A stretch of DNA of 64,000 nucleotides from Glossina fuscipes (lineage: Eukaryota; Arthropoda; Insecta; Diptera; Glossinidae): positions 268,260 through 332,259 of the forward strand of contig NW_023998651.1 of the NCBI RefSeq assembly GCF_014805625.2. The letters run 5' to 3'. Shown here piece by piece: positions 48,744-57,833 of the stretch (the stretch's first letter is position 1; each line of letters starts with the position of its first letter). The notes under the pieces are model-generated. The model did no database searches and was not told the DNA's origin. It was given only the letters and a program-made list of their open reading frames with translations. The position numbers and the translations under genes are program-made.

Positions 48744-48968
48744 TTATAAACCTCTCCCCATAGTAATTGATTCCATATATCTGTTATGACGAGTAGACTC
48801 CGCTAATTGTTCTCTTCCATTTTTTATATCATTTACTGCTTTAACTATAGCTGATCCACCTGTAGCCAAACTTCCAAGTGCTTTTAAGACCGGAACTAAA
48901 AGAAGGAGTCCACCAAGTTTTGGCATTGGGATAACTCTCGGTGTATCAGCATTATCCTTGTTACTCAC
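48744..48968 (-). CDS. Small hydrophobic virion-type peptide (pVI/pX-like, tentative)
   Basis: 74 aa, open. A hydrophobic, Gly/Ala-rich stretch MPKLGGLLLLVPVLKALGSL then ATGGSAIVKAVNDI, followed by NGREQLAESTRHNRYMESIT and GRGL. Similar peptides (hydrophobic helix, AIVKAVND, HNxxMExI, GxGL) sit beside the protease in many Polinton/adintovirus genomes in my recollection, and are compared to adenovirus membrane-lytic or core peptides. The stop at 48,744-48,746 may be premature, because the same frame continues with HKPYRKGYALYYRPAPKN. It starts 3 bp after the stop of the PLA2-basic gene, so the three minus-strand genes are packed like an operon or overlapping transcript. Confidence 0.55.
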   Translation of the reverse strand: MSNKDNADTPRVIPMPKLGGLLLLVPVLKALGSLATGGSAIVKAVNDIKNGREQLAESTRHNRYMESITMGRGL

Positions 48969-48971
48969 CCT

Positions 48972-49506
48972 TCATTTTGAATGTATTGCATTCTGAGTTA
49001 TTGTTCCAGCATCCGTGATATTATTCGGTTTTGCTTTTTTCAAGATATTTAAAGTCTTTTTAACAGCGGTTAAAACTAGCTTTTTTCCGCCGCATGTTCC
49101 TCTTTTTCTTCCTCTTCTATTTTTTCCCGCCTTTTTTCTCTTAATTTTTCTTACTTTTTTCGTCTTTTTCTTTCTGCTAGACTTACTAGCACTCATACCG
49201 AGACCAAATTTCACTTTTGCCTTCATTGCATTCGTTGCGAACCAAGCGTTAATATGTTATCAACTTGATGTCTCTTATTAATGTCTTCTGATTGTGAATA
49301 TGCAATATCATGCTCTCTACAAGCTGCATCCAACGGGTTTATTCCTTCTTCTCCTCGCGCTAGACGTGTTGCTAGTTTCGTTCCTGGACCACAAAATTTA
49401 TAGCCCGGTAAATGTATTTCAATAGGTAAATTATTAGGTTATTTACGAAACCTCGTCCAATTTTAGACTGATTGTATATGTCTCTTTTATTATAGTTTAT
49501 AACCAT
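48972..49506 (-). pseudogene. Phospholipase A2 domain fused to a basic, core-protein-like tail
   Basis: From the ATG at 49,506: YNKRDIYNQSKIGRGFVNN, then a frameshift, then the PLA2 core LPGYKFCGPGTKLATRLARG and INPLDAACREHDIAYSQSED. The calcium loop (KFCGPG) and the catalytic His-Asp (REHD) are both present, as in parvovirus VP1-unique PLA2. After a second break near 49,240 the C-terminal part (49,226-48,972) is very basic: MKAKVKFGLGMSASKSSRKK, then KKVRKIKRKKAGKNRRGRKR, ending NAIHSK. I read these as one gene because AWFATNAMKAK flows across the start of the second ORF in its own frame. Would serve in membrane breach during entry and DNA binding; that role is inferred. It diverges from the ATPase across a 105-bp gap. 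Confidence 0.75.
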
Positions 49507-49611
49507 TTTTTTATCGTTCTATATACAATAGGATCAGCATCAAAAATCAAAATGATATATATGTGTATACATAAATGGTATTTGTATAGAACAGCAAATT
49601 AGTTTATCATT
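49507..49611. promoter_or_regulatory. Divergent promoter region with inverted motif
   Basis: 105 bp between divergent ATGs (49,506 - and 49,612 +). It holds gttctatatacaa at 49,516-49,528 and the inverted ttgtatagaac at 49,582-49,592, one near each gene, with TA-rich sequence between. Suggests a shared bidirectional promoter; inferred only. Confidence 0.4.
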
Positions 49612-50237
49612 ATGCGTTTAGTTAAACAATCGAAATAAATCGTTGTTAGGAATGCTGACGATGTTTGTTTACAGAAAGGAAAGACTAAAATTGTACATAG
49701 TGCTCTATTACCGAAATCGATACGAGCCTTATTTATGGGACCATCAAATTGTGGCAAGACAAATGTTATGATTAGCCTAATAGAAAGTCCTAATGGTCTC
49801 AGTTTTGAAAACATCTACACATATTCAAAATCTTTATATCAATCAAAATATCGTTATCTGCAGACACTGATTGATCCGGTAAAGGGTATAAACTTATTTA
49901 CATTCTCAGAAAATGAAAAAGTTATAAGCCTATCTAAGGCAAAACCACATTCTATAATGATATTCGATGATGTGATATGCGATAAACAAAATACTATAAG
50001 GAATTGCTTTTGCATGGGTGGACAAAACACATTGATTGCTTTTATTTATGTCAAACATATACGAGAATTCCTAAACATTTAATATGTGAGAATGCAAATA
50101 TGATAATAATATTTAAACAGTGCTGGAAAGATAAATATGGTTTTGTTGTTGTGAGCAAGGATGATCCAATTGATAAGGAACGATATCGGAAAGGTTTCGA
50201 TAATTTCATACAGTTCAGTAAGTCAGATGTGATATAA
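49612..50237 (+). pseudogene. Packaging ATPase (FtsK/HerA-type)
   Basis: Pumps the genome into capsids. In frame from ATG 49,612 with a stop at 49,636-49,638 (codon 9): then VHSALLPKSIRALFMGPSNC runs into Walker A (MGPSNCGKTNVM). Walker B is in HSIMIFDDVICDKQNT. A frameshift near 50,030 moves to the frame of DCFYLCQTYTRIPKHLICEN, the conserved sensor/arginine region with MIIIFKQ following, and the C-terminus KGFDNFIQFSKSDVI ends at 50,237. Both Walker motifs are intact. Length about 208 aa, normal for this family. Start at 49,612 is chosen because the preceding intergenic region is shared with the divergent gene. Confidence 0.9.
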
Positions 50238-50356
50238 AGCAGACCATTATCAGATATAAAGCTGGTCATTATCGGATATAGAGCAGATCACTATCAGATA
50301 TAAAGCTGATCATTATCGGATACAGAGCAGATCACTACCGGATATAGAGCAGATTA
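50231..50356 (+). repeat. 22-bp tandem repeat, 5.7 copies
   Basis: Units gatataaagctggtcattatcg and near variants at 50,231, 50,253, 50,275, 50,297, 50,319 and 50,341 (partial). Begins inside the ATPase stop region and ends just before the next ATG. Two alternating subtypes: aaagctg/gtcatt and agagcagatcact. Confidence 0.9.
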
Positions 50357-50362
50357 CAAAAA

Positions 50363-51983
50363 ATGAGTAACAAATTGTTAAAAGATATTATGAAGACACG
50401 AGAAGTGTTGAAAGCGAAGCTGAGAAATATTAAATTAAATCAAATAGAGAAGGTTAACTTATTGGAAGACACATTTCAGCCTATAACTAAACCTTTGAAA
50501 CGGATAATTAAAAAACTTGATAATAAAAATTCTACATCGCTGATATCATCATGTACGAATGGTTCAATAGAAAATCACAACAATAACAATAGTGGTAATG
50601 AAGATGATGATGACGGCGACGATGATCATGTAAATAATTTTGATTATAATAATGTTGGGGTTGAGACAGATAATGACGTTGCGATGGGTAATAATGGTGT
50701 TGAGATGCCTACATATAATTCATTATCAAATTACAGGTAGAAATCAAACGCAGGAAAAAGAAGAAAAACTAAAACAAATTTATTGAAGTGTGGAAAGAGT
50801 AGAACGAGTGCAAAAACTAAAAAGAATTTATTAAAGTATGGAAAGAGTGGAAGAGCTGGTAAGAGAATATTTCGTAACACCCCTCTAACCGCGTCAACAA
50901 ATGTGGTTCATATTAATAGAAGATCCTCCATATGTTGACTACGTGGGTAATCAGGAAGAAGAACGAGAAGCTGATTTTCCTAATGCAGAAGAAGAAAAAG
51001 AACATATGAATACTGATGAAACGTCTTTGGAATCAAAACACTATTAAATAACAACAACAACGACATCAACAGCAATAAGAAAAGGTTCAGAATTAAAAAG
51101 TGTTTAAAGCGGAACATTGATAAAAAAGGACTTAAAATAGAGAAGGGTTTAAAGACTTTGAAACATTTAAAAAGAGAGAAGAAAAAAATTTACTTCAAAG
51201 AAGGAAAGCTATAACGACAACAACACCAGTTACAATTGAACAAAAAAAGATTTTAAAACGAAAGAATTCTACGCCACTAGATGGTTTTGATGATAATAAT
51301 GCGAAACGGTTGAACACATCACACATATCTTTCAATCAAAAACGAAAGAGTAAATCACAATTGAATACTGATAAAAAAGGAAATAAAAATATGAATAATA
51401 GCAACGATGCTAACGTTAATTCAAATAAATCCTCACTCTATAGTGTTATACGATCACTTATTAATAATGAAAGGTTAGATAAAATTTATGGTTTTAATGT
51501 AGATGTAAGGGGAAATTGGCGATATGGAAATAATAAATTAAAATTTAATAGAGATAACACTATCAATATAGGAAATATTAAATGGGCTATGACGCCAGGT
51601 ATGTTTTAGCTCATGTTTCACTCAAAGTCTCAACATTATACAAAAAGAGATTTGATAAAATATAAAGATATTCTAATATATACAAATGTATACAAACCTC
51701 ATTATCAACCAGGAGCGCAAATTAAAGGTACAAAGCATTTAAATATCAACGTGTAATAGGACCATTATTTAATAAGAAATCAAATCTTCTAACGAAAGGT
51801 AATGGACTATCATTAAAATCATTAGACACTCGTAAACATATCTATACCTATTGGGACGATCCTAACGAGCTAGCTGATAGATTACGCTTACTTCTTTCTT
51901 CCGAAAGTGCTGGGCACAATAATCACAAAAACGAAATAATTTCAATTGTTGAGGAATTGCGAGAGGCCAACATAATTAAATGA
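50363..51983 (+). pseudogene. Conserved Polinton protein of unknown function
   Basis: N-terminal 125 aa (50,363-50,740): coiled-coil-like LLKDIMKTREVLKAKLRNIK, then an Asn/Asp-rich tract with EDDDDGDDDH. A basic middle (about 50,740-51,310) is broken. 51,310-51,609 reads SLYSVIRSLINNERLDKIYG, NVDVRGNWRYGNNKLKFN and KWAMTPGMF, then an in-frame stop at 51,607-51,609; it continues LMFHSKSQHYTKRDLIKYKD and, after a frameshift near 51,735, YQRVIGPLFNKKSNLL, YTYWDDPNELADRLRLLLSS and IISIVEELREANIIK. I recall the YWDDPNELxDRLRLL motif from many arthropod uncharacterised proteins linked to Mavericks. The stop overlaps the ORF start at 51,980. Probably virion-associated; no function assigned. Confidence 0.6.
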
Positions 51984-52003
51984 TAATACTAATAATAATA
52001 ATA

Positions 52004-52828
52004 ATGAGTTCTATAAATAAATTTGGAGAAGGTTTAATTAATCATCATTATCAGTATAACAATTCAAAGTTAAAGACAAATTTTGTAAACAGGTTTGGCA
52101 TTAGTATAGATAGTAATAGCATAGATTTTCATAAGAAAAGACTTTGTAATTTAATTGCACCTACAGACCCCAAAGATGCTGTAACAAAAGCATATCTGCT
52201 AAGAAAAAATGATGTGTTAACAGATAGTGTAAACAATCTAACAACTACATATACTTCAAAAATGAATCGCATTGAGGACGATATGAGACAATTTCAAAAC
52301 TCACATAATTCACAAATGAATAGTATGAAAAAACAAATAGATGAATTATATACGACAATCAAAAATGATATTAATAGCGAAGCTAAACAAGTTGAGATAA
52401 CTCTTAAGAATCAACTAATTAATGCAAATAAAATCTATATGAATAAGATCGAGGAACGATTCAATAAAATTGAAGAATATATTTTCAAATGGATTGGAGT
52501 GGAACAACTGCAAGAAAAATATGATAAGCAATTGAATAGTATGAGAGGTGATTTAACAAAATTACAAACTACCCTAAGAAGCAACGTTGAAGAAGATGTT
52601 AAATTAATTGAACAGACTGTTAAAGCGTATTTGAATAATGAGAATAAGCAATTTATTACTAAGACTGAAGAATGATTTCAAATAATCGAGCACTATCTTT
52701 TCAAATCGATTGGTTTAAAGGAGCGAGAACAACAAGGCAAGGATATAAAAATAGGAAGATCAACTAAGAGAAGTAATATATATATATATAACAACAACAA
52801 GACTAGCAAACAAACACAATTGGATTAA
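52004..52828 (+). pseudogene. Long coiled-coil, fibre-like protein
   Basis: The frame is open from before 52,004, but the ATG giving MSSINKFGEG is the more natural start. Near residues 45-65: DFHKKRLCNLIAPTDPKDAV with TKAYL, a motif shape (...DAVTKxYL) known from phage tail-fibre and spike proteins, then a long heptad-rich coil (MNRIEDDMRQFQNSHNSQMN ... FNKIEEYIFKWIGVEQLQEK). A stop at 52,673-52,675 appears premature: the same frame continues with FQIIEHYLFKSIGLKEREQQ, a repeat of the FNKIEEYIFKWIG block, to 52,828. Likely a trimeric attachment or scaffold protein; inference. Confidence 0.6.
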
Positions 52829-52844
52829 AGCGCATAGAGTTTGC

Positions 52845-53780
52845 ATGATGGATCTAAACAAAGATAAAAGAGATATAGTTAATGAGCTACATAAACAAGC
52901 ACGTAAACATTTCAAAAGAAGACGAGTTGTCATGAAAGGAATTGATAATTTATGGCAAGCCGATTTGATTGAAATGATAAGCTATGCAGTACAAAATAAC
53001 GGCTATCGTTATCTTTTAACAGTAATACATACGTTTTCGAAGAAGGCTCGGACTATGGCAGTGAAAAACAAAACTGCTCAAAACGTAACGAACGCTATGA
53101 AGCAAATTTTCGAGAAAAGTCATCGTAAACCGAAAAATTTACAAACTGACGATGGTAAAGAGTTTTTCAATAGTCAATTTCATCAATTGATGCAAAACTA
53201 TCATATTAATCACTATTCAACATATAGCGTTCTGAAGGCGTCCATAATTGAACGATTCAATAGAACATTAAAAGGAATGATGTGGAAAGAGTTTAGTTTT
53301 TAAGGAACCTATAAATGGATTCATATATATAAGGACCTTATCGATAAATACAATAACACGTTTCATAGAACCATAAAAATGACGCCAAATCAAGTGAATT
53401 CTTAAAATGAGATATCTATGCTGGATACCGTGCACAACAATTTAAAAATATTCAAAAGACCAAAGTTCAAAATAAACGATTATGTACGAATGAGTATATA
53501 AAAACATCAATTTGAGAAGGGCTACACACCCAACTGGACTACGGAGATCTTTAGAGTGAAAACTATAAAAAATACCAATCCAAATACATACCTGTTAGAA
53601 GACTACCAGGGGCGTGAAGTTAAAGGTGGATTTTACGAATATGAACTAATGAAAACTGAATTTCCCCAAACGTATTTAGTTGAAAAAGTTATAAGGAGAA
53701 GGGGAAATATGGTCTATGTTAAATGGTTAGGATTTTCATCGGAACACAGCTCTTGGATTAATATGGACAATATATCTTAA
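52845..53780 (+). pseudogene. Polinton integrase with chromodomain
   Basis: Retroviral-type DDE integrase that would insert the element. DIVNELHKQARKHFKRRR precedes the core; first Asp in NLWQADLIEM, second in LQTDDGKEFFNSQ, third Glu in SIIERFNRTLKGMM. So DDE is intact. Stops at 53,301-53,303, 53,403-53,405 and 53,499-53,501 are all in the same reading frame, so the gene is one frame with three nonsense codons. The C-terminal chromodomain reads YLVEKVIRRRGNMVYVKWLG then SSEHSSWI, with the aromatic cage residues Y, W and W present; these bind methylated histone tails in chromo-integrases. Typical length about 310 aa. Confidence 0.93.
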
Positions 53781-53848
53781 TAATAATAATAATAATAAAA
53801 GCTATCAGAGACATTCATAGATAATTTATTCACTCATCAGACGTTAAA

Positions 53849-54544
53849 ATGTCAATAACACTAACCTTAAACGGGAACTCCTCGTTACTTATTGCAAACT
53901 ATTTTCCCCCAATTGAACTTCATGAAAATTATGTTTGCGGACTAATAAGTTTCGATACCTATCATTCAATTCCAAATGTCGATCGGGAAAACAATTTATT
54001 TCATATTGGCAACCATCAAATCACAATTCCTATTGGTTCATATGAGTTTTCTGATATAGTCGATTTAATTACAAGTAAATATCATGATATGAATGATAAA
54101 GGGGGCATACTCAATATTCAAGCAAATTATAATACGTTGCAAACACACATAAAGAGTAAAATAGATCCAATTTATTTCGATAAGAAGCGCTCGATTGGAT
54201 CATTATTGGGATTTAGTAAGAGAAAATTACAGCAGGGTATAGAACACTATTCAGATAAAACAATCGATATAACGATTATTAATACCATAATGATTGAATG
54301 TAATATTGTAAGTGGATCTTATATAAACAATATATCAGCGCATACTCTTCATCAGTTCTCACTTACTGGTAGTCCAGGTTATAAAATTGTAGAGATACCG
54401 GCTAATGTAATATATTTACCTATAAATACAAGAACGATAAATTTTATTGTTTTGAAAGTTGTCGATCAATCTGGCAATTTAATAAATTTTCGTGGAGAAA
54501 AAATTTCAATAAGATTGCATTTAAAACCATCATCACACACATAA
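53849..54544 (+). CDS. Minor capsid protein (penton-like, single jelly roll)
   Basis: 231 aa, complete and unbroken. Starts MSITLTLNGNSSLLIANYFP, contains ENYVCGLISFDTYHSIPNVD, ITIPIGSYEFSDIVDLI, SKIDPIYFDKKRSIGSLLGF, DITIINTIMIECNIVSGSYI and ends with VDQSGNLINFRGEKISIRLH. Position directly after the integrase and before the major capsid, size, and the (hydrophobic strand, IxxECNIVxGSYxN, LHxF, PxxYLP) pattern fit the minor capsid protein of Polintons. Would form capsid vertices. It is the best preserved core gene, surprising beside its broken neighbours. Recognised by context and pattern. Confidence 0.8.
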   Translation: MSITLTLNGNSSLLIANYFPPIELHENYVCGLISFDTYHSIPNVDRENNLFHIGNHQITIPIGSYEFSDIVDLITSKYHDMNDKGGILNIQANYNTLQTHIKSKIDPIYFDKKRSIGSLLGFSKRKLQQGIEHYSDKTIDITIINTIMIECNIVSGSYINNISAHTLHQFSLTGSPGYKIVEIPANVIYLPINTRTINFIVLKVVDQSGNLINFRGEKISIRLHLKPSSHT

Positions 54545-54546
54545 GG

Positions 54547-54801
54547 ATGATAATATTCAACAAAAAAGACGTATTCAATGATTCAACGTTCACTTCAACG
54601 CCATCATCAATAGAATACACAACGAAGAAATTATCATCGTCATCATCATCATCATAATCGACGTCGCCGCCGAGCAGAGATAATAAGAGTAATAAAAAGA
54701 TAAAAAAATACAAACGAATAAACCCAAGCAGCAAAACTACTAATACCCTAAGTAGAATTAATCAGGAATTTTTAAATAGTCTGGGATTTCAATTAAAATA
54801 G
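54547..54801 (+). pseudogene. Small conserved protein between capsid genes
   Basis: 85 codons, starting 2 bp after the minor capsid stop and ending 13 bp before the major capsid ATG. MIIFNKKDVFNDSTFTSTPS then a poly-Ser run from a (tca)n microsatellite, in which one codon is taa (54,655-54,657). The basic tail KKIKKYKRINPSSKTTN ends with LSRINQEFLNSLGFQLK, a compact C-terminus that I recall in Polinton genomes at this position. Function unknown, possibly capsid-internal. Confidence 0.5.
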
Positions 54802-54814
54802 ACAGGAAAAAAAA

Positions 54815-55918
54815 ATGAGTAATATAATTGATATATTACAAAAACCACAATTTGATAATTCGATTATATAAAAAGAATATCACAGTTACACATCGTATTT
54901 ACAATCATTTAAAAATAATGATGAAATTCGTATATCAATTCAAATTCAAGATTTGTATGTCTTACCAAGCGAAAGCTTTCCATACATTGAAGGAACTGCA
55001 TCAGAGGAAGATGGCACAATTTCTAATAGTATAAAACTGTTAAACAATTGTATGGCGCATCTATTTGATGAAATTCGATATGAGCTTAACGGTATAGAAA
55101 TTGATCATACACGTCATTTGGGCATTACAACGGAAATAAAAAATTTCACATCATTGAATAAACGTGAGAGTGAGAGCCTACTGAATGCAGGATGGCCGCC
55201 ATTTAATAACGATGAACTCACTATTGTGAGCGGTTATTTCAACTTTTGTATACCACTGAAGATGCTACTTGGATTTGCGGAAGATTTCAATAAAATCATA
55301 GTTAATTCTAAACATGAACTGATTTTACTACGATCTAAGATGCCACATGTTCAACTCGCTGACGCTTACATTTTGGAGGTGTTTAAAAAAATCAATTCTC
55401 GCCAACCCTTAAATATATGCTTCACAACTTGGGATATGTATTATTATTATACTTCCACAGAGTGCCGCCGTTTTATGGAACGTTAAATTAGCCAGTGAAA
55501 ACGAACGACCGCGGTTTCTACTTAAAGCATTGCGAAACGCCGAAAACAAATTTACTCATTGCAATTTAACGAATGTAAAAGTACATCTAAATTCTGATTC
55601 ATATCCATAGGATGATTTGAATCTTAGATTCAGTCGAAATAAAGTCGCTCTACTCTATGACATGTATCCAAGATTTCAACAAAGTAATTATTATTACACG
55701 ATCCATATCCGCTATTGAAACGTAATGAGTTTCTCACGCTTGCACCCATAGTTGTTCTGGACGTAACACATCAAAATGAATCGGTTAAAACCGGACCAAT
55801 CGATGTCCGCATTGGATTGAAATCTTCAAGTAACACACCAGCTAATACAGCGGCATACTGTTTAATTATACACGATAAAATATTTGACTATGTACCCCTT
55901 ACAGATGAAGTAAGTTAA
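54815..55918 (+). pseudogene. Major capsid protein (hexon-like, double-jelly-roll family)
   Basis: ATG 54,815. A stop at 54,869-54,871, then the main frame: NNDEIRISIQIQDLYVLPSE, SFPYIEGTASEEDG, LLNNCMAHLFDEIRYELNGI with EIDHTRHLGI, GYFNFCIPLKMLLGFAEDFN, then INSRQPLNICFTTWDMYYYY. A frameshift near 55,470 moves to LWNVKLASENERPRFLLKAL and THCNLTNVKVHLNSDSYP, with a stop at 55,608-55,610, then LYDMYPRFQQSN; a further shift near 55,690 gives FLTLAPIVVLDVTHQNES and TGPIDVRIGLKS, with NTPANTAAYCLIIHDKIFDY. The IxIQxQDLYxLPSESFxYIEG and LIHDxI blocks are typical of insect Polinton capsid proteins in my recollection. Total about 368 codons, near the length expected for this type. Clearly not functional. 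Confidence 0.82.
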
Positions 55919-55979
55919 ATATTGTAAATTGTAATAAAATAGCAATAAAACATATATATATATATATACGAATTTTTTT

Positions 55980-56774
55980 ATGAAACAAGAAAACGTTCTT
56001 CTTCTCTCCATATATATTAATATATATCATTTACATGTTGATCATTATTTAAACACAACAGCGCGCGTTTGTAAACAAACAAGACAGGGGGATATTATAA
56101 TTAAAATAAATATATATATTTTGCTTCTTCTATTGAAAATAGTGATTGGTAATTCTATACCGTTCACTTTTACTACTCCTCAAGCAGATTCGAATTCAAA
56201 AACTGTAGAGTTCAATTTAACCCTACCCAACGGTGATGTTCTGAGAATTAATATATCATTTGTTATGATGAAAGTAAGCTAAGCACTGGAAACTAAAGAC
56301 AATTATTGTCTATTAAAAAATCAACGTGATGCTACAATGTAAGCAACTAGTACAACTATTTCACCACCTGTTGAAACAACAACAACGCAACAAGAAAAAG
56401 AACAAAAAAAAACAACAGAACAAACATTATTAAAATATTTTTCAGTGGATGACGATAGCGTCATTTCGTAGATCGTTAATCAATTCCGAAATGGATATAG
56501 GTGGTATACTGGAAGCTGAGAATCCATTTTACAGATATTTCAATCTCAAATATGAAAATGTTGATGTACCTATTCGTTGCACTTATAAAAGTATCTATGA
56601 GCAAAGAGAACTAAAATAAATTGCTTCGAATATCGTGAATTTGAAAAAGAGAGAATATTAAGTGATGGTGAAATTGAGAAGTTTCGCACACCAGACTTAT
56701 CGCGGAGGCTACAGGACGTTCGAATAGTTGATCTAAAAGATTATACACAAACGTATAAAATGAATATTACGTAA
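55980..56774 (+). pseudogene. Thr-rich putative secreted protein, paralogue A
   Basis: N-terminal hydrophobic segment INIYILLLLLKIVIGNSIPF suggests a signal peptide. Then NSKTVEFNLTLPNGDVLRIN, a Cys-containing region, in-frame stops, and a Thr-rich linker (ATSTTISPPVETTTTQQ). In a shifted frame follows the conserved domain MDIGGILEAENPFYRYFNLK then YENVDVPIRCTYKS, then another shift and RLQDVRIVDLKDYTQTYKMN at the end. The domain and C-terminus match gene B next door, so the two arose by duplication. No family recognised. Virion surface or host-interaction role is a guess. Confidence 0.5.
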
Positions 56775-56823
56775 GGATGAAATAGTTAGTTTCCAAGAAA
56801 ACTTTAAAAGAGAATAAACCAAT

Positions 56824-57526
56824 ATGAAAATTAACGGATCAACGGTATACGCGTTTTTAATTTTTATTCATATTCATAATGCACAACTTCATTACCCTCT
56901 TTCCCATTCTAAACGACTTTACGATAACGGAATTGCGGTGATACAAGTAAATATTTAAATTTTCGAATAAGACGATACAACACGTGCAATGATACATTTA
57001 TCACTTCAGTTGCTAACCAAATTATCGGAAGATAAAATTTCAACAACAACAACAATATCACCAGGAATATCAACCTTACAAACAGATAATAATAGACCAG
57101 CAAGACATGTTGCTTATAAACTATTTACAATAAATGATGTAATTGAAGCTATTAAAAGCGTTTTAATAGAAAAAAACATTGGAGGTATTATTGAAAGCGC
57201 ATTAGTATTCCTTGGTCATTTCAATTTAAAATATGAAAATTGTGAAATTAGAGTCAAATGTAGCTATTATAGTAATTACGTATGATGGTGGTGGTGGTGG
57301 TGATGGTGGTGGTGGTGGTGATGGTGATGGTGGAAATCAAAGAGAAAATTCAAACATTAATGAAAGAGAAAATCAATATGAAGCTAGTCCACTCATCGGT
57401 CGACCCGAAAATGATGTATATGTTAGAACTATTGATATCAACGATTATTTACAAACATTTCATATGAGTATACAGGAAGACGCATCACGTCACAGGAAAA
57501 AATATAATGATAAAAAAAATATATAG
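56824..57526 (+). pseudogene. Thr-rich putative secreted protein, paralogue B
   Basis: MKINGSTVYAFLIFIHIHNA reads like a signal peptide. Two in-frame stops follow within 60 bp, then MIHLSLQLLTKLSEDKISTT with a Thr run, FTINDVIEAIKSVLIEKNI, and the conserved block GGIIESALVFLGHFNLKYEN with CEIRVKCSYY. A frameshift at 57,240-57,290 leads into a Gly/Asp run encoded by a (ggt)n microsatellite and the C-terminus ENDVYVRTIDINDYLQTFHM. Shares FNLKYEN, R/K-C-x-Y and VRxxDxxDYxQTxxM with paralogue A. Overlaps the next ORF start by 20 bp. Confidence 0.5.
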
Positions 57527-57827
57527 ATTTTTAAGGACATTCTCAAATATTGTTTCCGATGAAGATAGAAAGAAACTCATCAGTATTCAAGCACATCTGG
57601 AAGATTTAAACAATCACAGGATAATTCAAAACAAATATGGTGAACATTACGAGGACTGCGTTTGGTCAGATGAGAATGCTATATGTGGAGCAGATACATG
57701 TAACTGTACATACTATAAGAGAAAAAAAATTGAAGTAGAAAAAGAAACAAATAAAATTATGGAATTCTATTATAACATAATATATAATCTAATTGAATGT
57801 AAACATTATACTTTTTTAGAAAAATAA
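57507..57827 (+). CDS. Small Cys-containing protein, unknown
   Basis: 106 aa, unbroken. IYRFLRTFSNIVSDEDRKKL, then IQAHLEDLNNHRIIQNKYGE and a Cys cluster HYEDCVWSDENAICGADTCN then CTYYKRK, ending in a helix EVEKETNKIMEFYYNIIYNL. The four clustered Cys could form a disulfide-bonded or zinc-binding knot. Not recognised. It overlaps paralogue B by 20 bp and ends 4 bp before a mariner target site. Being open in a decayed element it could be real but is short enough for chance. Confidence 0.4.
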   Translation: MIKKIYRFLRTFSNIVSDEDRKKLISIQAHLEDLNNHRIIQNKYGEHYEDCVWSDENAICGADTCNCTYYKRKKIEVEKETNKIMEFYYNIIYNLIECKHYTFLEK

Positions 57828-57833
57828 TTAATA

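Noticed and set aside
49015..49281. 88-aa plus-strand hydrophobic ORF
   Set aside because: Antisense of the Lys/Arg-rich Polinton basic tail.
54444..54734. 96-aa minus-strand ORF with poly-Asp
   Set aside because: Shadow of the capsid and small-protein genes on the opposite strand.
56989..57103. Short introns explaining the stops in the cargo paralogues
   Set aside because: Candidate gt...ag spans are about 25 bp, too short for insect introns, and the breaks fit random decay.
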